A stretch of DNA of 64,000 nucleotides from NCBI GenBank assembly GCA_039978895.1, contig JBDWAL010000033.1:186001-250000 (forward strand). The letters run 5' to 3'. This document shows positions 51,295 through 61,191 of this stretch, in pieces. Below the pieces are notes generated by a model. The model searched no databases and was not told the origin of the DNA. It saw only the letters and a list, made by a program, of their open reading frames with translations. Source of the stretch: Aliishimia sp039978895. GTDB taxonomy: Bacteria; Pseudomonadota; Alphaproteobacteria; Rhodobacterales; Rhodobacteraceae. The translations under genes and the position numbers were made by a program. Every line of letters begins with the position of its first letter. Position 1 is the stretch's first letter.

Positions 51295-51681
51295 TCATGG
51301 GTCATAGTGGGATATTTCAACGAGATTTTGATCCGGGTCGCGAATGTAGAGGGAGTTTATCGGTCCAGTCGCGCCCGTGCGCGGCACTGGGCCTTCTTCG
51401 ATCAAAACACCTGAGTTTTCCAGATGTGCTGCGACCTCGGACATCGGTGTTTGCGTGATCAAGCAGAAATCGGCGGCCCCCGCGGTTGGGCGGGCGGCTT
51501 TGGGTTCAAATTCTTTGCCCAACTGATGTAAATTGAATTTCTGGGCCCCAAAAGACAGTGCTTTGCGGCCCGCCCCAAATGTCGTGACCTCGAAGCCAAG
51601 TATGTCGCCGTAGAATGCACATGTGCGATCAATGTCGGCAACGGTCAGGACGAGATGGTCAAGGCGATCAATCGAGATCAT
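51295..51681 (-). CDS. VOC family (glyoxalase-like) protein
   Basis: A 128-aa VOC-fold protein: IDRLDHLVLTVADIDRTCAF carries the first metal His, LSFGAQKFNLHQLGKEF the second, and the C-terminal NSLYIRDPDQNLVEISHYDP the final Glu. This fits small single-domain dioxygenase/fosfomycin-resistance/virulence-type VOC proteins. The ATG at 51681 replaces a longer frame from 51702. It lies beyond the phzF repeat. Substrate unknown. Confidence 0.85.
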   Translation of the reverse strand: MISIDRLDHLVLTVADIDRTCAFYGDILGFEVTTFGAGRKALSFGAQKFNLHQLGKEFEPKAARPTAGAADFCLITQTPMSEVAAHLENSGVLIEEGPVPRTGATGPINSLYIRDPDQNLVEISHYDP

Positions 51682-51910
51682 GTGGGTACGCCCCCCGGTC
51701 AAAGCTGCGCTTGCACTTTACCGGTAGCTTACCTGCCACAGGGTCACAATGGGCTCAGAGCGGGTATTGAGTAGACCGGTTTGAGCCGACATGTGGATTC
51801 TCGTTTCGATAAAGCAGTCGAAGGACCTGCGCTGCTTCAAGGCAAGCGTTTTGAGAGCCGGGAAACTGGCCTGTTTTCAATCGACAAGCTCAGGGTCCTT
51901 TGGTCGAGCC

Positions 51911-54900
51911 TCAAAAGAAGAAATCGCCAGCATTTAGATCCGCCAAAGTGAAATCATTGATCCGCAGCAAGCCTGCGAAATCGAAGTTGATTTCCACATC
52001 CGCACCAACTTGGCTTGCATCCGCAATCACATCCGCTGCATCGGAATAGCCACTTTCAGACATATCTATTTTGTCGATATTGTTCTCAAAGTCACGGATG
52101 ATATCGAAGCCACCGCCACCATTTGCTGCCGACTTGAACACAAATACATCGCGCAGCCCATCGCCATTTCCGTGACCGCCGCCGCCAAACAAGGTGTCAT
52201 TGCCAGCGCCGCCCCAAACAGTGTCCTTGCCATTGCCACCCACAATCCGGTCCCGCCCGGCGCCCCCTTCTATGGTGTCAGCAGAACCATCTGCGCGAAT
52301 ATCGTCATCGCCATTCCCACCTTTAATCGCATCCGCACCAAAGAAGCCGAAAATATCGTCATCATCATTGCCGCCATCAATCACGTCGACACCAAGACCA
52401 CCTTCGATATGGTCGTTGCCCGCATCGCCATCTAGGGCATCCGCGCCGCCAAGACCAAGCAACACATCGTCGCCAAATCCACCATTGAGAACGTCGTTTC
52501 CACCAGTGCCGTTTAGGGTGTCGTCGCCATCTCGGCCAAACAACGTATCATTGCCGCCATTTCCGATAAGCACATCATCGCCGTTCCCCCCATCTAAGGT
52601 GTTGTCAGCGCCATCCCCCACCAATCGGTCATCAAAATCCGTGCCAACCACGTTTTCGACACTCACAAACGTATCAATCCCCTGACCAGAGCCCACATCC
52701 GCAGGCGCCTTATTCAGAAAAACCACCACCCGACTATCAAGGTTAGAATAATCCGCTGTATCAAATCCGGCGCCGCCATCCAATTGGTCGTCCCCCGCGC
52801 CGCCAATCAACACATCATCGCCGTCTTCGCCAAACAGAGCATCATCGCCCGCGCCACCAATCAAGCTATCATCGCCATCAGCCCCATAAAGCTGGTCAGC
52901 ACCACTTCCGCCAAACAACATATCCTCATCAGCGGTGCCATAAAGGACATCATCCCCGTCCCCGCCACCAATCGAGATCGTAACAAGTGCCGTCTCACTT
53001 TGGCTCAGCCCGTCTGAGACAACATAGGTGATGCTATCCTCGCCCAGAAAGCCCAAATTGGGCGTATACGAGATCGTATCATCCGCATTCAAAACCGCCA
53101 CACCATGCAGCGCTGGGCCAACAGTTTCGATCACCAGAACGTCGTTATCGGGGTCTGTGTCATTGGCCAAAACATCTAAGACAACCGGCATATCCCGCAC
53201 CGTTTCCACATAATCATCCTGCGCGACCGGAGCGTCATTTACCGAAGACACATTTATCGTCACCAGTGACGTTGCGCTAACACCATGCGTGTCTATGACC
53301 TCATAGACGAAGCTGTCAGAGCCAAAAGCATGCAGATCAGGTGTGTAAGTGAACGCCCCAGTGCCATCCGCAAGGAGGGTGCCCTTGGACGGTCCTGTGA
53401 CGATTTTTGTGAACTCAGGAACGCCATCTTCCACATCTGTGTCGTTTATCAGCAAGTCCTGCGCTGTAAAGTGCAACACCGTGTCTTCGGCCATGTCGAA
53501 CACATCGCTTTTGGCGTCAGGCGCGACATTTTCATAGAACACAAAATTCGCAGCACTCAGATCGGCCTGCGTTAAGCCGCCATCCAATGTGATCGTTTGA
53601 AAGTCAGTGTCGTTGAGTGTGACGCGCAAAAATGCAGTGCCGTTGAGGTTAAGGCTGGTGAAGCCAAGCTCTTCAAAGCGGGTGGCACCCTGCACCGCAC
53701 GAATGTCGATCACGTCATGGTCCGGTGAGAAGTCACGGATCAAATCCTTGACGATGCCAATGCCAAGAACCCCGCCGCTGACAAAATTGTCCCATTTGTG
53801 AACCACGAACGTATCATCGCCAAGACTGCCATCCCACAGCAGCGGGTCAATATTGAAGTGGTCGCCCCAGACCTCGTTGAGGCCATGTTCGAGGTGAATT
53901 TCATCATTCCCAACACCCGCCAGCGAGGTCGAATTGGGATCATCGCCAATCAAAATATCGCGCCCCTCGCCACCATGCAGAACGTCATCCCCCTTGTTGC
54001 CAAGCAAGATGTCATTGCCAATGCCGCCAAACAGCAAATCGTCGGAACCAGATCCGTAAAGCGTGTCATCCCCGGCTTCCCCATAAAGCGTATCATTACC
54101 GCCCGAGAAAAAGCCGGAACTTGTGTATCCGTTTAATGTGTCGTTTCCGTCGCCACCGAAAATTTCATCATCGCCAAGATTACCAAAAATCTGATCATCG
54201 CCGCCAAGTGCGAAGACACGTTGTGGGGTGGTGTCTTGGACCGGATTTCCGACGCTATCTTGTGGATGGTAGAAATAATCATCCCCCTCGGTCAGGCGTT
54301 GCTCAAAAACGTTCAGCTCAACGGAGGCCAAGTTGATCGCTTGCGCGAAGGAGAAATTGCTATTCGTCAACGATGCGGGTGCAATGCCCTCTAAGATCAC
54401 GAGCTGCCCGTCTGGCAATAGGATCTCGGTGTTGCCTGCGTTCAGACCAAGGATCAGATCGGAGATATCGGCCACAGTTTCAAATCCGCTCAACAGGATG
54501 AGGTCACTGGTTAAGTCGAAATCGGTGACCGTTAGCTGTCCGACATCGCCGTGGCGTATCACGAAACGATCCAAACCTGTTCCGCCGGTTGCCGTGTCAC
54601 TTCCAGACGCCGCAATCAGCCAGTCATTGCCTTGTCCCCCGGATATGTTGTCAGCCCCACGGCCGCCAAAGAGTAGATTATTCGCGGCGTTGCCAATCAG
54701 AGTGTCGTCCCCGTCACCACTTAGGGCGCGTTCGATAGTGGAGCCCGCGGCAATTGTCAGTGTTTGCCCGGCGATCGATGAGTTTGACGTGGCGTTCAGA
54801 TCAATCAGCGACCCACTTTTGACGGCTGCAGCGTTTATCGCATCATCGCCGCCGTTGGTGTCGTGCAAGGTGAACCTGCCTATATCGGTCTGATCTGCAA

Positions 54901-57900
54901 AGGCGTCCGTGTAGACATACGTGTCGTCCAGTTCCGCGAGGTTCCCAGAAAGCTCCAATGACCAATTGTGGATTGTCCCTGTTTCACCTGTAACCAAATC
55001 GCGGACCAGCAGGGTCCAATCCCCGTAGGCCGGCTCCCCCCACGCACTGACATTTCCGAACGAAAACTCCAGCGATTCTGGGCCATGTCCTAAATCGGTG
55101 GTGCTATCTGGATCGACACCCAGCCGGGTTAACAGCTTGCCGACCGTTCCATTGGGGGACAGCAATTCAATCTCAAGATCGCCAACGCGTTGATGCGTGA
55201 AATCAACCTTGATCGTGGCATGTTCGACAGTAAGCGCTGGATTGCCCAACCCAATCGTGATGACGTCGCTCAGGTTCGAGCCATCATCCGGGATTGCCGC
55301 GTTATTCAAAGTGCCATCAACGAAGAAGTTGATTTCGGTGTCATAGGTCTGCGTTTTGACCCAAGTTTCTGCCAGTCGCGACGCTGCCAGTGCATCGACA
55401 TTGCCAAAACCATAATCGTGGCTGAAATGCAGCCCGCCGCCGTTCCAATCTTGGGCGCCGTTGGTCTGCCAGTCTGTGTTTTCATCGTCGACGATCTTGG
55501 CGGAATAGGCCAAAATCTCCATCACGTCGCGGTATCCTAGACGCGGGTTCGCCTCTAGCAGCAGGGCAGCAACACCCGAGACGATCGGTGTCGCAAAAGA
55601 TGTGCCTTCGGCGGTGTCAAACGTATCGCCAAACGTAGAGCCGTTGGAGTTTTCAAGCAGCACAGAGGTCGAAGTAATGTTGGAACCGGGGGCCGAGATC
55701 AGGATGTTGGCACCGGGATTGCTGAAGGGATCTTGCTGGATTTCTAACGACGATAGATCCGCATTTTTGTTAATCGCCGCAACGGAGATCGTGTATTTGT
55801 TATTGTAAAGGGAATCCGCGTTCGCGTTTCCGCCATCTTGACGTTCATTTCCCGCAGCAAAGACAATAACGGTCCCCAACCCATCCCGACCAAAAGCGGC
55901 GGCTTGCTCAAAGGCATTGTCATCACCCAGCGTGGCGGCAAAAGCCTCTGTGAAGCCCCAACTGTTGTTCGCCACATCGAAATTTTGGAAGTTCAGCAAG
56001 GTTGAAAAGTCTGGGTTCGGATCGCCAAGCGCGTAAGCTGACAGGGTGGCGTCATAAGCAACCCCGACACTGCCTTGCGTATTTCGCGCGGCGGCAATGA
56101 CGCCAGACACCAACGTCGCGTGGCCATCAACGCTGTCGGGATCACCCGCATCAAGGGTTTCCTGCGATAAGTTATCAACCAAATCTGGATGATCGAGGTC
56201 CGCAATGCCGATCTCAAACACACCAACAGTGACGCCCTGACCGGAATAATCCGTCCAAACCGGAAGAATGTTTGCTTCGCTCAAGTACCATTGGTCATAA
56301 AACAACGAGTCCTCGGGGTGATCGTCGAAAGCAAGGTTGACGCTTCCTTTGACTTCCGAACTTTCGCCCGTGGCCTTCAAAACGGCCAAAGCGCCGGGAT
56401 TGTTGTCGCTGTCCATGATTGTGTAGCGAAACGAAAAGACACCATCATAAGATGCGTTCGGTGTGAAGACGACATCGCCTTGGGCATTCAGGATCACGCT
56501 TCCCCCCAGCGCGTCGGACACACCCGTCAAGCTGAGGCTATCCCCCTGATAATCAATATCATTGGCAAGGATATCTGAGGCCAGAATGACGTAAGGCCCA
56601 GTCCCGCTTACATTGACAACATCATTTGCTGTGAACGGATTTTGGAGGTCAAGCTGGACCTCTTTGATGTTCTGGAAATTCAACGCTTCGATGTCGGTCA
56701 GTATGTCGACACCATCGCGCCCCTCAACGCGGTCCGCGACACGAACAGAACCGTTTGCGAGCCGTTCAACGTCGTACTCGTCTAATTTGCCGGAAAACTC
56801 TGCTACATCGTAATCCGCGCCGCCAAAAAGGCTATCGTTGCCCTGATCACCGCGCAGCAGGTCTTCGCCCTCATCGCCATAAATCGCATCATCATCCAAG
56901 CCCCCCGCGAGGTAATCCTCTCCGAGGTCACCAATCAGTAAATCCGCGCCGCGGTGCCCCCGGATGACATCATCACCGCGTCCGCCATCTAATGTATCGT
57001 TGCCATCCTCGCCTGAAAGCGCGTCATCGGCCGAGCCACCGATTATAACGTCATCCCCCAATCCGCCACGCACAAACACATTGGTATTTGCGCCACCGAA
57101 TATGACATCATCACCAGTGCCGCCCAATGCCACCTCTGCGTTGATGTCGTTCAAATTGAGCACAACGCCGCGGGTATCAACGATCTGCACAATGTCGAGG
57201 TCCATGCCATCAGCATCCTCGCCCGCATCGATATTGGCCAAACTGTCATCCGCATCGATCACAATCAGATCATTGCCCTCACCAGCTTGAATAATATCAG
57301 CACCTTGTGCGCCAATAAGCCAATTATCCCCGGAATCCCCCAACAGGATGTCATCGCCAACATTCCCAACAACGCCTTGTGCATCATTGGTTATATCTGC
57401 GTCGCCATTCAGCAGTGATAGATCGACGGCCATGCCAAGGATGTCTTCAATTTGGATAATCGAGGTTTGGCCGTCTTCGGTGACAATTTGCAGCCCTTGT
57501 GCGACGTCGTTCCATTCATAACCAAGCGGATTGGTGGCGAAATCCACGGCGGCCACATCATGGCTGGCGCCATTTATCGTCATGGTCGAACGGCTCAAGA
57601 TGGGGTTGCCTTCGATCTCTTCCCGGCTAACGATTTCGCGGTTTAGATCAATAGACGTGATGCCCAATTCAACCAACGTCTTTAGTTCGCCTATATCGGT
57701 GACAGCATCTGCGTTGGCATCCTGCCACACGCGCAGCACTGTGAAAGCGGCATCTGCATTATCAAACACGCCATCTGCATTTGTGTCGAGCGTGGCCAGC
57801 GCTTCCAATCCGTCAGAATAAAGCGCCCCTTGTCCGGGAGCGGCAAGATAATATTCTGAAATAGTCTCAGTGATGTCATTGATATGGCCGTCGCCATTCA

Positions 57901-58948
57901 CATCATGCACAAGGAGCGCGTCATCCGGATGCACCCATCCTGTGCTTTCAACGATACCATCATTGTCGACATCGAACGTCGTATAGGAGTCGTCAAACGA
58001 GATTAGTTCAACGCCATCGCCGTCCATATCAAGAACCACAGGATCGATATTCAGGACTTTCGCGATCCCAGAAAACAAGCCGGTGACAGCCGACCCAATA
58101 CCGCTGACCACGTCGCCGACAAAATCCACGACACCGCCGACGACATCCCCGACGAAATTACCAACGCCTTGCACCAAATCGCCAATAGCGCTGCCGACTG
58201 AGCCTAAAAACGTGTCACTTGAGCCAAGCTCAACCGCGCCCGGGCGATAATCATCGGTGACAGTTCCAGACGCAGCCGCGTTATTGGCGCCATCATCGTT
58301 GAGTATCTCATCGGGCATCTCGGAGCTATGATTGCCGCCATCTCGTGCCGTGCCATTCTCAAAATCGGCAGTATCATTGGCGGTACTCTCGTCCACGGCC
58401 CCTTTGTTGAAATTGGTGCCGTTGTTTAGGAGGTTATTGTCAGGATCTGGCTGAGCCCCGATAGGAAGAATGTTCCCGGAACCAGGAGATAGAAAGTCCC
58501 CGTTTCCGTCTAATTGCGGCGCGCTTAAACCTGCGGACATCAGCGCGGTGTCAACTGCGGAGTTGCTGTTTCTATGTGGCCAATAATTAATCTTCGCATC
58601 TTGAATTGCGTTCATAGTGTCTGTGATCGTTTGGAAAAACGAAGATAAATCGGTGCCGGTGACTATTGTTTCACCAGGATGTTCGCCAACAGACGGGTCT
58701 AGAAAGTCAGGAAAATTGCTGTCGAAGGCACCGATATCAATATTTATCGTACCAAGGGGGGCATCCACAGATGGTAAATCGCCAGTGCGTAGAGTTGTGC
58801 CCCCTCTTGCGGCAAATTGGTTTCCATTACTGTCTGTGTAGAGAATGTACTTGTGATAAAATGTCTCTGAGGGGCTTCCTTCATTTCCACCGCCTGCAGA
58901 TGCAAAATTCGTTTCAGTATATCTAACTTCAATTTTTTCTTGCTGCAT
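51911..58948 (-). CDS. Giant RTX protein with subtilase, P-domain and cadherin-like modules
   Basis: A 2345-aa acidic protein, start ATG 58948 with GAGG 7 nt upstream. Order: N-terminal unknown region (1-290, with glycine-zipper SDTFLGSVGSAIGDLVQG), EF-hand-like DMDGDGVELIS/DNDGIVES block (about 300-410), RTX repeats (about 530-720), cadherin-like segment, subtilase domain (about 880-1180: DGHATLVSG, NNSWG, GTSFATPIVSG), proprotein-convertase P domain (about 1210-1345), RTX, two cadherin-like repeats (about 1810-1980), long RTX array (about 1995-2270) and a C terminus ending DLNAGDFFF, a type I secretion signal. No ABC exporter is adjacent. The catalytic Asp position reads Glu (VGVFEIG). Likely a secreted Ca-dependent protease or adhesin. 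Confidence 0.92.
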   Translation of the reverse strand: MQQEKIEVRYTETNFASAGGGNEGSPSETFYHKYILYTDSNGNQFAARGGTTLRTGDLPSVDAPLGTINIDIGAFDSNFPDFLDPSVGEHPGETIVTGTDLSSFFQTITDTMNAIQDAKINYWPHRNSNSAVDTALMSAGLSAPQLDGNGDFLSPGSGNILPIGAQPDPDNNLLNNGTNFNKGAVDESTANDTADFENGTARDGGNHSSEMPDEILNDDGANNAAASGTVTDDYRPGAVELGSSDTFLGSVGSAIGDLVQGVGNFVGDVVGGVVDFVGDVVSGIGSAVTGLFSGIAKVLNIDPVVLDMDGDGVELISFDDSYTTFDVDNDGIVESTGWVHPDDALLVHDVNGDGHINDITETISEYYLAAPGQGALYSDGLEALATLDTNADGVFDNADAAFTVLRVWQDANADAVTDIGELKTLVELGITSIDLNREIVSREEIEGNPILSRSTMTINGASHDVAAVDFATNPLGYEWNDVAQGLQIVTEDGQTSIIQIEDILGMAVDLSLLNGDADITNDAQGVVGNVGDDILLGDSGDNWLIGAQGADIIQAGEGNDLIVIDADDSLANIDAGEDADGMDLDIVQIVDTRGVVLNLNDINAEVALGGTGDDVIFGGANTNVFVRGGLGDDVIIGGSADDALSGEDGNDTLDGGRGDDVIRGHRGADLLIGDLGEDYLAGGLDDDAIYGDEGEDLLRGDQGNDSLFGGADYDVAEFSGKLDEYDVERLANGSVRVADRVEGRDGVDILTDIEALNFQNIKEVQLDLQNPFTANDVVNVSGTGPYVILASDILANDIDYQGDSLSLTGVSDALGGSVILNAQGDVVFTPNASYDGVFSFRYTIMDSDNNPGALAVLKATGESSEVKGSVNLAFDDHPEDSLFYDQWYLSEANILPVWTDYSGQGVTVGVFEIGIADLDHPDLVDNLSQETLDAGDPDSVDGHATLVSGVIAAARNTQGSVGVAYDATLSAYALGDPNPDFSTLLNFQNFDVANNSWGFTEAFAATLGDDNAFEQAAAFGRDGLGTVIVFAAGNERQDGGNANADSLYNNKYTISVAAINKNADLSSLEIQQDPFSNPGANILISAPGSNITSTSVLLENSNGSTFGDTFDTAEGTSFATPIVSGVAALLLEANPRLGYRDVMEILAYSAKIVDDENTDWQTNGAQDWNGGGLHFSHDYGFGNVDALAASRLAETWVKTQTYDTEINFFVDGTLNNAAIPDDGSNLSDVITIGLGNPALTVEHATIKVDFTHQRVGDLEIELLSPNGTVGKLLTRLGVDPDSTTDLGHGPESLEFSFGNVSAWGEPAYGDWTLLVRDLVTGETGTIHNWSLELSGNLAELDDTYVYTDAFADQTDIGRFTLHDTNGGDDAINAAAVKSGSLIDLNATSNSSIAGQTLTIAAGSTIERALSGDGDDTLIGNAANNLLFGGRGADNISGGQGNDWLIAASGSDTATGGTGLDRFVIRHGDVGQLTVTDFDLTSDLILLSGFETVADISDLILGLNAGNTEILLPDGQLVILEGIAPASLTNSNFSFAQAINLASVELNVFEQRLTEGDDYFYHPQDSVGNPVQDTTPQRVFALGGDDQIFGNLGDDEIFGGDGNDTLNGYTSSGFFSGGNDTLYGEAGDDTLYGSGSDDLLFGGIGNDILLGNKGDDVLHGGEGRDILIGDDPNSTSLAGVGNDEIHLEHGLNEVWGDHFNIDPLLWDGSLGDDTFVVHKWDNFVSGGVLGIGIVKDLIRDFSPDHDVIDIRAVQGATRFEELGFTSLNLNGTAFLRVTLNDTDFQTITLDGGLTQADLSAANFVFYENVAPDAKSDVFDMAEDTVLHFTAQDLLINDTDVEDGVPEFTKIVTGPSKGTLLADGTGAFTYTPDLHAFGSDSFVYEVIDTHGVSATSLVTINVSSVNDAPVAQDDYVETVRDMPVVLDVLANDTDPDNDVLVIETVGPALHGVAVLNADDTISYTPNLGFLGEDSITYVVSDGLSQSETALVTISIGGGDGDDVLYGTADEDMLFGGSGADQLYGADGDDSLIGGAGDDALFGEDGDDVLIGGAGDDQLDGGAGFDTADYSNLDSRVVVFLNKAPADVGSGQGIDTFVSVENVVGTDFDDRLVGDGADNTLDGGNGDDVLIGNGGNDTLFGRDGDDTLNGTGGNDVLNGGFGDDVLLGLGGADALDGDAGNDHIEGGLGVDVIDGGNDDDDIFGFFGADAIKGGNGDDDIRADGSADTIEGGAGRDRIVGGNGKDTVWGGAGNDTLFGGGGHGNGDGLRDVFVFKSAANGGGGFDIIRDFENNIDKIDMSESGYSDAADVIADASQVGADVEINFDFAGLLRINDFTLADLNAGDFFF

Positions 58949-59700
58949 AATCTGCCTCGTTGATATGACAATATGAATCACAACTTGATTTCAGGGTAAT
59001 GCAAATAGCGAGCTGCTCGCAATAATAACTAACATGACAACAAAAGTACTTTCCGATATCTTCTACGGTTTTCCGTCAGAGATGTTTGGCGCTTTCTGCA
59101 TCGCTCAGATCTATAATAGTTGCGATGAGTGACGAGTTCGGATTTATCGCATTGCTTAATGTGAGCCTTTGCATGCTAATATTCGCGAAAGCCAAATATT
59201 GGATTCAGTGTCTTTACTCAGGATGTATTTCATTCTGAAATTTCAATTATTGGCGTGATGTAAGTGATCGACTATCAATTCAAAACTTACCTGAAAAATT
59301 CGCCACCGCTCATGTTTTGAGTTTCTTTATGAGGTATACGTAAAGAGCTTTGTGGGCATTAAATTTCTGAGAGGCGTCTACGCAGAAGACCAATTTTTTG
59401 AAAGAGTGGCATGGACTTTTAGGGTTTGCTTCGCCCTTGGGTTTCCAATTTTTCACCACGTTATTTTGACGAGATGCGTGCGACATGTGTGGTTGGGCTT
59501 GATGGTAAGTCGATACAGCGTGCTGTTCGTCGAATGCTTGGTCGATGGTGCTTGCGTCGCGCGCCAGATCACCGCTTGCTGATGGAGTTGTGATTTGGTG
59601 TTCAGGCAAGCAAGGCGCTATCCAGAAATCTACACCCCAAAATGCACCCGTTTGGCAGAATGTGTGTTTTAGAGATGATAAGCAGTTGAAAGGTTTGGTT
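58949..59700. other. Long gene-free region between the RTX and DUF3179 genes
   Basis: About 750 bp, visibly A+T-richer than its flanks, with no ORF that has a ribosome-binding site or family motif. It carries the promoters of the two divergent genes. A perfect 6-bp-arm palindrome (GCGAGC-T-GCTCGC) lies at 59008-59020, about 60 bp before the RTX gene start. The reverse-strand ORF 59310-60110 overlaps the DUF3179 gene and is a shadow. Confidence 0.6.
59008..59020. promoter_or_regulatory. Palindrome upstream of giant RTX gene
   Basis: GCGAGC and GCTCGC are exact complements around one T, 60 bp upstream of the RTX ATG. A TTGCAT follows on the reverse strand and could be a -35. The size and position fit a dimeric regulator site, but the regulator is unknown. 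Confidence 0.35.
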
Positions 59701-61086
59701 ATGAAATTGGCATTCCGCACGAAATACCGCAGGGCAATCAGCGCGATATTGATCATGCTGTCCTTGCTCTTGGCGCACAGCGTGCAGGCGCAAACACGAC
59801 AACCGCTCTCTGATCTTGTTGTTGCGCAATATGGCACGCCACCGGCAATACCGACGGGTCCACTGTCCAAGGATCTTCGGGCCGCGGTAAAGGTCGCATT
59901 TGCCGACAGCATGAAACAGTCCTCTTGGGGGAATGAGCAAAACGAAGCTTTGCTCGAAATTGTCGCGGCAAAAGACCCTCGGATCGTTTGGATCATAAGC
60001 GATCTGATGCGTTTCGCGAGTGCCGCACATCTGCACGGAGCCCTTGCCGGGGCCGCGTCTGAGCTGTTGGGCAAAGACCTGCGCGGTCGCAACAGTTGGG
60101 GGGATGTCACCGATCACCTCATCGCGTGGGATATCCCAGAGCCGCCAAGGTATCTGGAAACAAAGCGCGCGATTTTCGTCACCGTGGTGCCGGGGTGGAA
60201 GAAGTTGTTCGTCAAAGGCGACATCGACTGGAGAATGGTTTCATGGGGCGGGGTTCTGATTGATGATCGGGCATATGATACGACGGAAGAGCAGTGCAAT
60301 TGCATCCCTGCCGCCGACAACCCTGACGTCACCAACGCAGAAGACGCGACGTGGTTAAGAGACGATGACATCGTGTTTGGCATTGAGGTGAACGGCGAAT
60401 ACCGTGCCTATCCGCGCCAAATCATGGAAGTCCGTGAGATGGTGAACGACACGTTAGGAGGGCGCGATCTTGGCATTCCTTATTGTACGTTATGCGGGGC
60501 TGCGCAGGCCTATTTCACCGATCAACTGCCACGCGGCATCAAGCGTCCAATCTTGCGCACCTCTGGGCTGCTCATTCGATCCAACAAAGTTATGTATGAT
60601 CTTGAGACCTATTCCGTATTTGACACATTCCTTGGCCATGCGGTCACAGGTCCACTGGCGAGAAAGAACCTCAAGCTAGAGCAAGCCACCGTTATCACGA
60701 CCGAATGGGGCACATGGAAAGCCGAGCACCCCGAGACGACAGTTCTGGTAGAGGCCCTTGCCCTTGGCCGCAAACCTGACTTCCGCAACAATCGCGATGC
60801 GAACGGTCCGATTTTTCCAATTGGTGATGTCGACCCCCGGCTGCCAGTTCACGAAGACATTTTGGGTATCGTCACCGCGTCGGGAAAACCTGTTGCCTTC
60901 CAACGCAGCCAAGCTGTTGCGGCGCTGAAACGGGGTGAAAAGATCACGTTTGAGAACGTCCGCCTAGAGCTTGATGCCGGAGGGATCAAAGCAGTAGATG
61001 CCAACGGGACCGATCTGGGCAGTCACCAAGCGTTTTGGTTTGCGTGGTCTCAGTTCCATCCCAAAACGGCGCTGTGGCCAATGTAA
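59701..61086 (+). CDS. Secreted DUF3179 protein
   Basis: A 461-aa exported protein: signal peptide KYRRAISAILIMLSLLLAHS with cleavage near VQA|QT, and a DUF3179 region from about residue 200 with GIEVNGEYRAYPRQIMEVRE, GIPYCTLCGAAQAYF, LRTSGLLIRSNKVMYDLETY and SVFDTFLGHAVTGPL. The YCTLCG pattern (Cys pair) and late HPETTVL are family features; a metal or haem role has been suggested, but no biochemical function is known. The ATG at 59701 has AAAGG 8 nt upstream; the frame before it is unrelated. Divergent from the RTX gene. Confidence 0.9.
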   Translation: MKLAFRTKYRRAISAILIMLSLLLAHSVQAQTRQPLSDLVVAQYGTPPAIPTGPLSKDLRAAVKVAFADSMKQSSWGNEQNEALLEIVAAKDPRIVWIISDLMRFASAAHLHGALAGAASELLGKDLRGRNSWGDVTDHLIAWDIPEPPRYLETKRAIFVTVVPGWKKLFVKGDIDWRMVSWGGVLIDDRAYDTTEEQCNCIPAADNPDVTNAEDATWLRDDDIVFGIEVNGEYRAYPRQIMEVREMVNDTLGGRDLGIPYCTLCGAAQAYFTDQLPRGIKRPILRTSGLLIRSNKVMYDLETYSVFDTFLGHAVTGPLARKNLKLEQATVITTEWGTWKAEHPETTVLVEALALGRKPDFRNNRDANGPIFPIGDVDPRLPVHEDILGIVTASGKPVAFQRSQAVAALKRGEKITFENVRLELDAGGIKAVDANGTDLGSHQAFWFAWSQFHPKTALWPM

Positions 61087-61142
61087 GCAGCGAAGATCAA
61101 CCACATCGCCCGCACACACCAACGTCGTGGGCGGTTTTCAAG

Positions 61143-61191
61143 CCACGGGGCATGAGATCAACACAGGTTTGATCACGTGCCGCGTGGTTTT
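61143..61191 (+). terminator. Long imperfect hairpin ending the DUF3179 transcript
   Basis: 61143-61161 pairs with 61168-61187 over about 19 positions with three mismatches, then TTTT. It lies on the + strand side after DUF3179 and extends over the hrpB stop codon at 61173. Confidence 0.55.

Noticed and set aside
51911..58948. CRISPR-like repeat array
   Set aside because: The many similar short units are codons for RTX nonapeptides in one reading frame, with no constant repeat-spacer lengths.
59310..60110. 266-aa reverse ORF across the gene-free region and DUF3179
   Set aside because: It overlaps a well-supported secreted protein gene, has no ribosome-binding site and Ser/Pro/Arg-rich composition typical of a shadow.
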